A stretch of 59,479 nt of DNA, taken from the NCBI RefSeq assembly GCF_900112305.1, contig NZ_FOKT01000011.1, positions 22,328 through 81,806 of the forward strand. The letters run 5' to 3'. The translations under genes were made by a program, and so were the position numbers. Source of the DNA: Microbulbifer thermotolerans. Lineage in GTDB: Bacteria; Pseudomonadota; Gammaproteobacteria; Pseudomonadales; Cellvibrionaceae. A model generated the notes under the pieces. The model worked only from the letters and a program-made list of their open reading frames with translations, was not told the DNA's origin and did not search any database. Of the stretch, positions 35,204 through 43,794 are shown piece after piece; positions within the stretch are counted from its first letter, which is position 1, and every line of letters begins with the position of its first letter.

Positions 35204-36858
35204 ATTGGAAACTCCTTGCGATCCAACCCCGGCGCCTGGCTTTTCTTGTCTTTGTAAGCGGACCAAACACTATCTGTGTTGCCGGAAAAAGCACGGCGTC
35301 GGCTGCGCACGGCAGCAAACATCAACACAACGGCAAAGGCGGCGGCGGTAAGGTCCACCATCAACACTGGCAGGCTGGTATATGCCCACAAGCCGAGCCC
35401 GGGAATCAACCATGAAGCGAAGGAAGTGAGCGGAATAAGCGCGCAGCTCAGTGAAGAAGCAAGCAACAAGTGCCAGGTGGCCCGCCCCACCCCAATCCAT
35501 AGCGCGTATGCAATCGCTACCGCAAAACAGATGTAGTAGATGTTTACATAGGTGTAATTGATATTATCGCTAACCGCGTGCATCCACTTACCGGATACCA
35601 TGGCCAGGCACACACCGATTACACAGCCAAAGGTAGCGCCTACGGTAATTGCGGCCATCCACTGCAAGTTCCTAGGCTGCGTGACCAATGTATCCGGCGC
35701 TGCGTTTTTGCGCAGCTTTTTCCTCCGGCTTTCAATCCAAAGCAGATTACCGGAATAAAACAAGAAGGCACCACTCAGCCCTAAAAAGAAATAAATCCAG
35801 CGCACCAGGCTTCCGCCAAAACTGCCAAAGTGGAGGGCAAAGAAATAGTTAACGATAGCGCCCCAGCCTTCGGCCTTGCCCGGCAACATGGCTGTTAGGA
35901 GGAATTCTCCGCTATAAGGATCGACGCCAACGTAGCCGGTTACTGGCCCGTGGACGAGCTCTTCCGGCTTATAGACCGCAATCCGCACCAGTGGTCTCGG
36001 CGAATCGAGGCGCATATACAACATTTCCGTGACGTCAAAGCCGGGAGCCTCCGCACGCACTTTCTGCAAAAGTTGGGAGGGCGGGAGAATGTCCTGCGGG
36101 TTCCGATGCTGTGACTCGCCCATTTCTTGCGCCCGCTCCTGATTCGGGTAAACCACCTCTTTGAGCGCCTCGTAAAATTCTCCATGAAAAGCGAACACGA
36201 TAACGGTAAGGCTGATGACGATGTGAAAAGGCAGGCTGGTGATACCAACAACGTTATGGGAATCAAGCCAAAAACGTTTTTTATTCTTTCCGTACCGAAG
36301 TGCAAAAAAATCTTTAACCAGGGTTGGCAACAACAAAATGACACCGGATATCAGAGCGAGAAAATAGAGCACGCCGGCAATACCTAAAATATAGACACCC
36401 AGGTATTCATCACCCGTAAAGCCCGGTATTCCGCCAGTGCGGTGCAACATATCAACCAAGTCTCCAAACCGGGAGGGCATTTGTATATCGGTTTTAAGAT
36501 TGCCGTTGCTGTCGAGACTGGCAATGCGCTGCTCAGCGGAAAGGTCGAGCTCTCTTCCACCACTGGTTTCCGTCCACACCATAGGAGCGGACAGATCCTC
36601 GCGCTCGATGGGATAAAGCGTGAATTCCCTTCGCGCACTGGGATACTGCTCCATGACCTGCGCCACAAGTTGATCTAGAGAAGACTCCTGAATCCATGGC
36701 ATGCGTTTCTCAGGCGGATTTATCCAGCGGTCCATCGGCTGTTTGAACATGGTCAAAGCACCGGCGAAAAAACCAACCAGCAATAAAAGTCCAGAAGTTA
36801 TACCGACCCAGGTATGGAGGCTGCGGTAAATTCGCAAAATATCACTGCGAACTTTCAT
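35200..36858 (-). CDS. PepSY-domain membrane protein, likely ferric-siderophore reductase
   Basis: This 552-aa membrane protein has an N-terminal PepSY_TM unit (YRSLHTWVGITSGLLLLVGFFAGAL), conserved His in DMLHRTGGIPG, LDSHNVVGI and ALHFGSFG that may bind haem, and additional C-terminal TM helices. Relatives such as FoxB/PiuB-type proteins are linked to reduction of ferric siderophores in the periplasm. It sits inside the siderophore operon and overlaps fes by 4 bp. The specific reaction is inferred. Confidence 0.8.
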   Translation of the reverse strand: MKVRSDILRIYRSLHTWVGITSGLLLLVGFFAGALTMFKQPMDRWINPPEKRMPWIQESSLDQLVAQVMEQYPSARREFTLYPIEREDLSAPMVWTETSGGRELDLSAEQRIASLDSNGNLKTDIQMPSRFGDLVDMLHRTGGIPGFTGDEYLGVYILGIAGVLYFLALISGVILLLPTLVKDFFALRYGKNKKRFWLDSHNVVGITSLPFHIVISLTVIVFAFHGEFYEALKEVVYPNQERAQEMGESQHRNPQDILPPSQLLQKVRAEAPGFDVTEMLYMRLDSPRPLVRIAVYKPEELVHGPVTGYVGVDPYSGEFLLTAMLPGKAEGWGAIVNYFFALHFGSFGGSLVRWIYFFLGLSGAFLFYSGNLLWIESRRKKLRKNAAPDTLVTQPRNLQWMAAITVGATFGCVIGVCLAMVSGKWMHAVSDNINYTYVNIYYICFAVAIAYALWIGVGRATWHLLLASSLSCALIPLTSFASWLIPGLGLWAYTSLPVLMVDLTAAAFAVVLMFAAVRSRRRAFSGNTDSVWSAYKDKKSQAPGLDRKEFPI

Positions 36859-36861
36859 GTT

Positions 36862-37203
36862 TTACACCCTCCCCTCAGAAATAAATCGCACAAGAAACAA
36901 CAAACCAAATGCCAGCAGGTTAAGCCCGCCAAGAATCAACAGCGCCCGCTTTCCGGTTGGAATGAGATAAACCAAGCTGAATACGGTCACCCATAGCGGA
37001 GCGATCATCCACATCACAAACTGCCGCTTGTCCGGCGCATACAAACCGCCGGGACCAACCCACGCAAACAGCCCCGCCAGCGCCAACGCCAGCGTCAAAC
37101 CGAGAACAGCACCTGCGAAGCTCTTGCTCCACCAATCAGGTTGAAGTTTTGTCGACGCACGGTTTTTCCGGCGTATCGCATTCCCTGGGCTTTGGTTAGT
37201 CAT
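36862..37203 (-). CDS. Small membrane protein, DUF3649-like
   Basis: This 113-aa protein has a basic N-terminus and three hydrophobic segments (FAGAVLGLTLALALAGLFAWV, FVMWMIAPLWVTVFSLVYLI, ALLILGGLNLLAFGLLFLV). It resembles the DUF3649 proteins found next to PepSY proteins in iron-uptake operons. The ATG at 37203 overlaps the preceding gene by 8 bp and the PepSY gene follows after 3 bp. Function unknown; probably a partner of the PepSY protein. Confidence 0.7.
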   Translation of the reverse strand: MTNQSPGNAIRRKNRASTKLQPDWWSKSFAGAVLGLTLALALAGLFAWVGPGGLYAPDKRQFVMWMIAPLWVTVFSLVYLIPTGKRALLILGGLNLLAFGLLFLVRFISEGRV

Positions 37204-37456
37204 GATTTCCGGTTTTCCATAGCAGTGACACAAAAGGCAAAAGTCCCCATAACAGCATTAGTCCCGATAACCAGGTGAAAATAGCGGTATTGACCGGATA
37301 TACATTGCAGGCAACCAGCAACGTGGCCACTGTTAATGTGGTACCGCACCAACCCCACTTTGGAGACAAAGAGCGACTTATCCAGCACTGGTTCCGATGA
37401 CCCAGATACATCAGCGTTGCGCCGATATGAAAAAAAATGACTAGGAGTATTAGCAT
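37196..37456 (-). CDS. Small membrane protein, DUF3325-like
   Basis: This 86-aa protein has about three TM segments (LILLVIFFHIGATLMYLG, WCGTTLTVATLLVACNV, IFTWLSGLMLLWGLLPFVSLL). It resembles DUF3325, which accompanies DUF3649 and PepSY proteins in siderophore loci. It overlaps the RND permease gene by 7 bp and the next gene by 8 bp, so it is firmly part of the operon. Function unknown. Confidence 0.7.
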   Translation of the reverse strand: MLILLVIFFHIGATLMYLGHRNQCWISRSLSPKWGWCGTTLTVATLLVACNVYPVNTAIFTWLSGLMLLWGLLPFVSLLWKTGNHD

Positions 37457-40400
37457 TCCGGGCTGGCCTCTCTCAGCGAATCAGAAGGGGTTTTCCCGCC
37501 ACTTACAGTGTACCTCTTCAATCTTGTGGACTTTTCGATTCGTTCTTTCACAAGAACCTCACACCGCACCAGCAACAGATGGCACAAAGGCGTCAAAAAT
37601 AAAATCATTGCTGTCGCGGAGGCCACACCACCAAGTACACTTGTGCCAATCGCTCGCTGCGCGGCAGAGCCTGGACCTGAAGCCAATACCAGTGGAATCA
37701 CGCCGGCACCAAATGTTAGTGAAGTCATAAGAATAGGACGCAGGCGTTTTTGCACAGACGAACAAATCGCTGTAAGTAGAGGTTCGCCATTGACACGCGC
37801 CTGCTCTGTAAACTCCACGATCAGAATGGCGTTTTTTGCTGTGAGGCCAATGGTGGCAATTACACCGACCTGGAAATAAATATCGTGAGCCAGGCCCAAC
37901 AAATTGGCTGCCAGTACCGCTCCTGAAAGCCCTACGGGAATAACCAGCAATACAGAGAGAGGGATAGTCCAGCGCTCATATAAAACGGCCAGACAAAGAA
38001 AAATAAACAGAATGGATACCGCATACATCATCGGCGCCTGGCCGCTGGATATTTTCTCCTGATAAGACAGGCCGCTCCACGCGTAGTGAGCCTCCCCCTG
38101 CGCCTCTGCCTGCTGTTCCACTGCGGCGAGCGCCGCACCGGAACTCACCCCCGGTGCGGCGACACCGCTAATACGGATTGCCGGCATACCGTTGAATCGG
38201 GCCAGCTCAACGGGCGCCGTATCCCAGCGGCTAGAGGCAAAGGCGGCGAATGGTGTCATTTCACCTTGTCGGTTGCGCACGTACCACCGCTGCAGGTCTT
38301 CCGGTACAGCCCGGGCTCCGGCATCCGCCTGGAGTATCACTTTCTTCAAACGCCCCTGGTGCACGAAATCGTTGATATAAGCACTGCCCCATGCAGTGCT
38401 GAGCGTTGAATTAACACTGTCAAGATCCAGCCCCAGCGCCGCCGCTTTGGGACGATCTATATCAATTCGCAGCACTGGACCTGGCTCTAAGGCATCACTA
38501 TCGGCAAATAAAATTTCCGGTTTCTCATTGAGTGCCTGAACCAGGTTTCGCGCGCGTTCGGCGAGCGCCTGCTGACCTTCCCCGGTCCCGTCCTGCAGCC
38601 AGAACTCAAACCCGTCACTCTCCCCCAGACCGTCGATTGGGGGTAGCACGGTGGCAAAGACTCGCGCATCCATTAAGTGGCTGAGCGCTTCTGTGGCCCT
38701 CGCGGCAATAGCCTGAGCGCTATTCTCTTCGCTCGAGCGCAACTCCCAATCCACCAAGGGTATAAATGCGATGCCGGCATTTTGCCCGGCGCCACCAAAA
38801 CTGAATCCGGAAACGGTATAAATCCCTGCGACGTTATCGGCCTCTTCTTCGAGGAAATATTTCTCAATGCCTTCCACCAATCCGGCGGTGCGGGTATAGG
38901 TCGCTCCAGGCGGCAGTGTGTAGCGGACCATTACCGTTCCCTGATCATCCACCGGCACCAGCGAATCCGGCAAACGTTGATATCCCCAAAATACAGTCCC
39001 AATCAAGACTGCATAAATCAGAGCAAAGCGGCCCGGACGTGACAGCACATAATTGAGCCCGGTGACGACAAGCCCGTCTCCCCGGGTTTTCCACCGCTGA
39101 TTTCGTGGGGCGGATCTGAGCAGTTGCGCGCACAACACTGGCGTCAATGCAATCGCCACTAGAGCCGAAAGCGCCATTGCTGATACCAAGGTGATAGAAA
39201 ATTGACGGTAAATAACCCCCACAGATCCGGGGAAGAATGCCATAGGCAAAAATACCGCACCCAGTACCATAGTGATTCCCACCAGTGCCGGGGTAATTTC
39301 CTCCATTGATTGGCGGGTAGCCGCCGCGGCATCCAGTCCGCGTTCCGCCATGATCCGCGCGGCGTTTTCAACCACCACAATAGCATCGTCAACCAACAGG
39401 CCTATGGCGAGCACCAACCCGAATAAGGTCAATGTATTGATGGAATAACCGGCCGAAGCGAGGATGGCGAAAGTTCCCAGTACCACTACGGGAATGGTAA
39501 CGGCCGGAATCAGCGTGGCGCGCCAATCGCGCAGGAAGGCGAGCATCACCAGAATAACCAGCAGCACCGCTTCCAATAAGGTTTTTACCACCTCTCCTAT
39601 GGAGCGCTTTACGAAACGGGACGCATCCTCCGGGTAAAATACTTTCACACCAGGCGGAAAACTGGGCTGTAACTGGGCAATGCGTGCACGCACCGCATCT
39701 GCAGTCGCTACGGCATTCGCGCCGGGTGCGAGATTAATGGCAAGTCCAGATGCCGGCTTGCCATTAAAACGGGAAGTGGTGGTGTAATCCTCGCTGCCGA
39801 TCTCCACTCTGGCCACGTCCGCCAGGCGCACGACAGCACCATCCACAGACGATTTGAGCACAATATTGCGGAACTGCTCTACAGTGCGCAGACGCGATAG
39901 CGCGGTTACTGAGACGTTCAACTGTTGTCCGGGTCTGGATGGCCGCGCCCCCAATTCTCCCACCGGAACTTCTGTGTTCTGAGCCTCTATTGCCCGGGAT
40001 ACATCCTCGGGCATCAGGCCATAGGCGGTTAGCTTTTCCGGCTGCAACCAGATACGCATCGCGTAAGGTGAACCAAAGGGTTCGATTTGCCCGACTCCGG
40101 GTACGCGACTAATTGCATCAGCGACTTGGCTGTTGATCCAGTCGGAGAGGTCGGAATCATTGCGCACACCGCTCTCATCATAAAAAACAGCCACCATCAA
40201 AAAGCTGCCCTGCTGAGCCGAAACATTAAGCCCGGCCTGGCGCACCGCCGGCGGCAAGCGGTAGCTCACTTCATTGACCCGATTCTGCACCTGCATCTGT
40301 GCTACCTCCGGATCTGTGCCCTGGGCAAAAGTGAGACGTAGCCGCGCTTCACCAGCTGAGCTGCTACTGGATGAAAAATACAACAGGTGATCCAGGTTTT

Positions 40401-40638
40401 TCAGCGCTTGCTCCAATACCTGAGTCACACTGGCCTCGACCACTTCCGCGGAGGCACCGGAATAAACAGCGGATACATTGACCGTAGGCGGAGAGACAGG
40501 AGGGTATTGCGCAACGGGGAGTTGACGCAAAGCCACTGCCCCGCAGAGTATCATCACAAGGATCAAAACCCAGCTGAGTACCGGCCGTGCGAGAAAAAAG
40601 TGCGCTAAGGTTGCGCTGGTACCGCGCTTGGTGTTCAA
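37450..40638 (-). CDS. RND (HAE1/AcrB-like) pump in siderophore operon
   Basis: This 1062-aa permease has the AcrB plan: FFLARPVLSWVLILVMILCGAVALRQLPVAQYP at the N-terminus, LAIGLLVDDAIVVVENAARIM with the paired proton-relay aspartates, and two periplasmic porter loops. Its start is TTG at 40638, with GGAGG seven bases upstream and a TTGA overlap with the MFP stop. Downstream it overlaps the DUF3325-like gene. Being embedded in the coupled siderophore operon suggests it exports the siderophore from the periplasm, as RND pumps help do for enterobactin and pyoverdine. No outer-membrane channel gene is present here. Confidence 0.9.
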   Translation of the reverse strand: MNTKRGTSATLAHFFLARPVLSWVLILVMILCGAVALRQLPVAQYPPVSPPTVNVSAVYSGASAEVVEASVTQVLEQALKNLDHLLYFSSSSSSAGEARLRLTFAQGTDPEVAQMQVQNRVNEVSYRLPPAVRQAGLNVSAQQGSFLMVAVFYDESGVRNDSDLSDWINSQVADAISRVPGVGQIEPFGSPYAMRIWLQPEKLTAYGLMPEDVSRAIEAQNTEVPVGELGARPSRPGQQLNVSVTALSRLRTVEQFRNIVLKSSVDGAVVRLADVARVEIGSEDYTTTSRFNGKPASGLAINLAPGANAVATADAVRARIAQLQPSFPPGVKVFYPEDASRFVKRSIGEVVKTLLEAVLLVILVMLAFLRDWRATLIPAVTIPVVVLGTFAILASAGYSINTLTLFGLVLAIGLLVDDAIVVVENAARIMAERGLDAAAATRQSMEEITPALVGITMVLGAVFLPMAFFPGSVGVIYRQFSITLVSAMALSALVAIALTPVLCAQLLRSAPRNQRWKTRGDGLVVTGLNYVLSRPGRFALIYAVLIGTVFWGYQRLPDSLVPVDDQGTVMVRYTLPPGATYTRTAGLVEGIEKYFLEEEADNVAGIYTVSGFSFGGAGQNAGIAFIPLVDWELRSSEENSAQAIAARATEALSHLMDARVFATVLPPIDGLGESDGFEFWLQDGTGEGQQALAERARNLVQALNEKPEILFADSDALEPGPVLRIDIDRPKAAALGLDLDSVNSTLSTAWGSAYINDFVHQGRLKKVILQADAGARAVPEDLQRWYVRNRQGEMTPFAAFASSRWDTAPVELARFNGMPAIRISGVAAPGVSSGAALAAVEQQAEAQGEAHYAWSGLSYQEKISSGQAPMMYAVSILFIFLCLAVLYERWTIPLSVLLVIPVGLSGAVLAANLLGLAHDIYFQVGVIATIGLTAKNAILIVEFTEQARVNGEPLLTAICSSVQKRLRPILMTSLTFGAGVIPLVLASGPGSAAQRAIGTSVLGGVASATAMILFLTPLCHLLLVRCEVLVKERIEKSTRLKRYTVSGGKTPSDSLREASPEC

Positions 40639-41819
40639 GGTTGCGCCTCCGTTGCATTCTCCACCCTGACCAAGGCTGTGCGCTCTGAGGCTTCACCCGT
40701 ATTCGTCCACGGCACAGCGTCCACCACCAATCCTGGATATACGCGCAAACTTCCCTCTACCAGTACACGCTCGCCCTCGGCCAATCCCTCACCCAAAACC
40801 CACTGATGCTCCTTGCTGGCCAGCAGCTCCACGCGGCGCAGAGATACGCTCTGATCATCTCCGACAACCCACACCTGCGCCTCGCCACGACCGTTAAAAT
40901 GCACAGCCTGTTGTGGTACCAGAGCTACTGCTCTGGCCACACCCAGCTGCACCCGGGCACGCACAAACATACCCGGCAGCAACAATCCGTCGGGATTGGG
41001 GATTTCTGCGCGCAGAGTGAGTACACCAGTCTGAAGATCAATATTCCGCTCCGTGGCCTTAATCTGACCGGTATGCGGATAAACTTGATCACCGATAATA
41101 AGCTCTACTTCTCGATTACCGGGTTTCATCCAACCGCTGGCCAGTTTCTGCTGGACCAAGAGCATTTGCTCTCCCGATTGGACTATATCGATATAAATGG
41201 GATCTAACTGCTGAATACTGGCCAGGGGCTGGTTCTGGTCCGCTGCGACAAGTGCACCTTCAGTAATCCATGCCCGGCTGATCACACCTGCGATAGGAGC
41301 CCTGATTTCTGTGCGCTTTAAATCCAGTTCAGCCTGGTTCAGTGCTGCCTCAGCCACCTGCACACGGGCCAGTCCCTGCAAATACTCCGCTTGCGCACGT
41401 TCACTTAATTGCCGGCTGATTGCGTCATCTTCGGACAATTTCTTCAGGCGCGAAGCTTCATTTTTTAATGTTTCCAGTTCTGCCTTCGCAGCCATTACCT
41501 CCGCCCTGGCCCGCGCAACCTGTATCTGGTAATCGTCTGAGTTAATGATGTAGAGCAGGTCACCGGCATTGACAAAGGCCCCCTCTTTGAACAAGCGCTT
41601 CTCCAATATGCCGCTAACCTGCGGGCGAACTTCCGCAATTCTCAAAGGAGCAACCCGGGCTGGCAGCGTATACTCCACAGGCATAGGACCAACGGATACC
41701 TTTGTCACGGCAACTTGTGGAGATTTTTTTCCATCTATCTCTCGATCCGGCATGCTTTCTGCACAGCCAAACAGCATGAAAAATAGAACGATAAGTTTTA
41801 CTAATATTTTATTTTTCAC
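40635..41819 (-). CDS. RND membrane-fusion lipoprotein (AcrA-like)
   Basis: This 394-aa periplasmic adaptor has a lipoprotein signal (LIVLFFMLFGCAES, lipobox LFGC), lipoyl halves (VRPQVSGILEKRLFKEGAFV and IRAPIAGVISRAWITEGALV) around a coiled-coil hairpin, and a barrel domain. The GTG start at 41819 has AGGAAAA upstream. It is the first gene of the eight-gene operon running to the NRPS. A Fur-like box lies about 140 bp upstream, so iron control of the whole operon is likely. Confidence 0.88.
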   Translation of the reverse strand: MKNKILVKLIVLFFMLFGCAESMPDREIDGKKSPQVAVTKVSVGPMPVEYTLPARVAPLRIAEVRPQVSGILEKRLFKEGAFVNAGDLLYIINSDDYQIQVARARAEVMAAKAELETLKNEASRLKKLSEDDAISRQLSERAQAEYLQGLARVQVAEAALNQAELDLKRTEIRAPIAGVISRAWITEGALVAADQNQPLASIQQLDPIYIDIVQSGEQMLLVQQKLASGWMKPGNREVELIIGDQVYPHTGQIKATERNIDLQTGVLTLRAEIPNPDGLLLPGMFVRARVQLGVARAVALVPQQAVHFNGRGEAQVWVVGDDQSVSLRRVELLASKEHQWVLGEGLAEGERVLVEGSLRVYPGLVVDAVPWTNTGEASERTALVRVENATEAQP

Positions 41820-41928
41820 TACTGTTTTCCTATTTTTAATCCAGTCAATAGCATTCTCCAGGTTCCCACCCGCCTGAAGCCAAATCCATTTCCCAACAAC
41901 ATTAAAAACTCAACTAATTTGAATTGCC

Positions 41929-42028
41929 GAACCTCTGAATAGTTTTCTACTTGATGACAAAGATTATTTTCATCCAGATACGTATTACGCAATCAACTAC
42001 AGCGCTCATGCAAATTAATCAGAGGTTC
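41929..42028. repeat. 100-bp inverted-repeat-bounded element A
   Basis: This intergenic block between entA and the MFP-RND operon begins GAACCTCTGAATA and ends TTAATCAGAGGTTC, so its ends are inverted repeats of ~13 bp with one mismatch. The last 42 bases (41987-42028) match the right end of element B (47055-47096) at about 32 of 42 positions, and element C on the other strand at 25 of 29. It carries no gene. It looks like a MITE or IS-end remnant and contains a Fur-like box. Confidence 0.55.
41956..41974 (-). promoter_or_regulatory. Fur-like box before the RND-NRPS operon
   Basis: Read on the minus strand, GATGAAAATAATCTTTGTC matches the 19-bp Fur consensus at 14 positions (counted by hand). 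It lies about 140 bp upstream of the MFP gene that leads the siderophore operon, inside element A. The remaining gap to the gene (41820-41928) shows no other clear signal. Confidence 0.6.
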
Positions 42029-42107
42029 CACAACCCTTCTCTGACATGGCACATGGATAAATCTTTAGTCACCCGATAAAAGACCTGCTTTAATTTATCT
42101 ATTTTTC

Positions 42108-42911
42108 TCAGGCAGATAATGTCGCTCCACCATCGACAACGATATTCTGCATGGTGATGTGACTCGCCTGATCGGAAGCAAGAAAAATCACCGTATTGGC
42201 AATTTCCTCTGGCTTTGCAATCTTTTTCAAAGGTATTCCCAATTTGTATTGCTCCGGAATTCCGGCAATTGTTCTTTGGTAGCCATCCTCAACATTTCCA
42301 CGCTTATCCATCAGCATGGATTGCAACATCTCTGTATCCGTAGAGCCGGGAGAAACCAGATTGCAACGCACGCCAAATTCCGCAAGCTCCAAAGCGGCAC
42401 AGTGACTCAGGCTTTGCAAAGCCGCCTTGGAAGCACAATAGCCCCCCATGCACATGCGCGGCACCCTGGACGCGTTGGAAGCGATATTAACAATGGCGCC
42501 CTGCCGTTGTGTTTTGAAATGGTGCGACAATTCGCGTAGCAAATAAAAAACGCCACTGACGTTCACATCCATGCATTTTTCCCAATCTTTCAGCGACATG
42601 GCGTTGCGACTTGTCTTGTCGATATCTCCGAGCCGCAATACACCGGCGGCATTAACAAGAACTCTTGGGCCCATCCCCTCGTGAAGCATTTCCTCAACTA
42701 ATACACGGACCTGCTCCGGATCAGATACGTCCAGGTGACGGGTTGTAAAGGCATATCCCCTGCCTTCAAAACGACAATCCAACCCCAGTACCCGGGCGCC
42801 GAGATGCACAAAGCGATCTGCGACTACGCGCCCAATCCCGCGCGCGGCACCGGTGACCCAGACAGTTTGTTGCTGGAAACTGTAACCGCTACTGTTATCG
42901 ACGATATTCAC
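42108..42911 (-). CDS. entA: EntA, 2,3-dihydro-2,3-DHB dehydrogenase
   Basis: This 267-aa short-chain dehydrogenase should oxidise 2,3-dihydro-2,3-dihydroxybenzoate to 2,3-dihydroxybenzoate with NAD+. It has the TGAARGIG cofactor loop, NAAG (LVNAAGVL), a Ser in VNIASNASRVP and the catalytic YCASK. It starts with GTG at 42911, 3 bp after the entB stop. It is last in the entC-E-B-A operon, which fixes the identity among many SDRs. Confidence 0.92.
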   Translation of the reverse strand: MNIVDNSSGYSFQQQTVWVTGAARGIGRVVADRFVHLGARVLGLDCRFEGRGYAFTTRHLDVSDPEQVRVLVEEMLHEGMGPRVLVNAAGVLRLGDIDKTSRNAMSLKDWEKCMDVNVSGVFYLLRELSHHFKTQRQGAIVNIASNASRVPRMCMGGYCASKAALQSLSHCAALELAEFGVRCNLVSPGSTDTEMLQSMLMDKRGNVEDGYQRTIAGIPEQYKLGIPLKKIAKPEEIANTVIFLASDQASHITMQNIVVDGGATLSA

Positions 42912-42914
42912 TAA

Positions 42915-43775
42915 TCAAGCTGCCTGTTTTTGCTCAATCAATTTCCACCAATTGGCCAGGGTAGGCTCACCTGCAAGCTCTTCGAAACTAAGATGTATAC
43001 CTAGCTGCTGCCAGCGACCGATCAGCTGCATTACCTGAATAGAGTCGAGCCCATAATCCAGAAGGTTGTCTTCGGGGTCCGGTGTTCCGGCATCCTCCTC
43101 TAACAAGGGGGTGATTTGCGCGGTCAGCCAGGGAAAGTCCACTTTCGCTACTGGATTTAAAATCTCTTCAACCGTCGTCACCGACCCACAGCGACCAGCG
43201 ACAAAATCAAGTGCTTGTTGATGCTCCCGGGGCGAAAAGTCGGCGACAGCATCCGCAACGAGAAACGGCTTAATATCCCGCATAAATGCATCGAGCGCTG
43301 TAGTCATACAGCCGATGTGGGCATATACACCACCAATAATCAGCTGATCCCGCCCCCAATCGCGCATCAGGGCTTCAAGATGCGAACGCTGAAAAGCACT
43401 GTAGCGCCACTTCACCAGCACAGTGTCATTTTTCTCCGGTGTCAGTGGCGTAACAATTTTTGCCGCTTCTGGATCACTCGCGGTTATTCCCGGCCCCCAC
43501 AGATCCGTCAGCAACGCGCGCTCTTCCGCCGTCTGACTGGGTGGCTGGGCGGTGTACACCACGGGGACTTTATGTTCCCAGGCCCAAGAACGCAGTGCGA
43601 TGAGGTTCGCTAGCAGAGTGTCGATAAGCGCACTTTCTTCACCATAGAAGTGCAGGAAATACTCCTGCATATCGTGAATCAAAAGCACAGCTCTTTCGGC
43701 ATCCAGATTCCACCGAACCCTGTTCTCGGGCATCTGCTGTGGCATTGGATAAGAGCGGATAGATGGAATACTCAT
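42915..43775 (-). CDS. entB: EntB, isochorismatase-aryl carrier protein
   Basis: This 286-aa bifunctional protein has an N-terminal isochorismatase (LLIHDMQEYFLHFY; WRYSAFQRSHL; GGVYAHIGCMTTALDAFMRDI) that converts isochorismate to dihydro-DHB. The C-terminal aryl carrier domain has DYGLDSIQVM, whose Ser falls at residue 245, the same number as in E. coli EntB. The chosen ATG at 43775 begins MSIPSIRSYPMP as in EntB and has GGGAAG upstream; the open frame extends into entE. Confidence 0.95.
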   Translation of the reverse strand: MSIPSIRSYPMPQQMPENRVRWNLDAERAVLLIHDMQEYFLHFYGEESALIDTLLANLIALRSWAWEHKVPVVYTAQPPSQTAEERALLTDLWGPGITASDPEAAKIVTPLTPEKNDTVLVKWRYSAFQRSHLEALMRDWGRDQLIIGGVYAHIGCMTTALDAFMRDIKPFLVADAVADFSPREHQQALDFVAGRCGSVTTVEEILNPVAKVDFPWLTAQITPLLEEDAGTPDPEDNLLDYGLDSIQVMQLIGRWQQLGIHLSFEELAGEPTLANWWKLIEQKQAA

Positions 43776-43794
43776 ATTTGCTTCCCAGCCTCCT

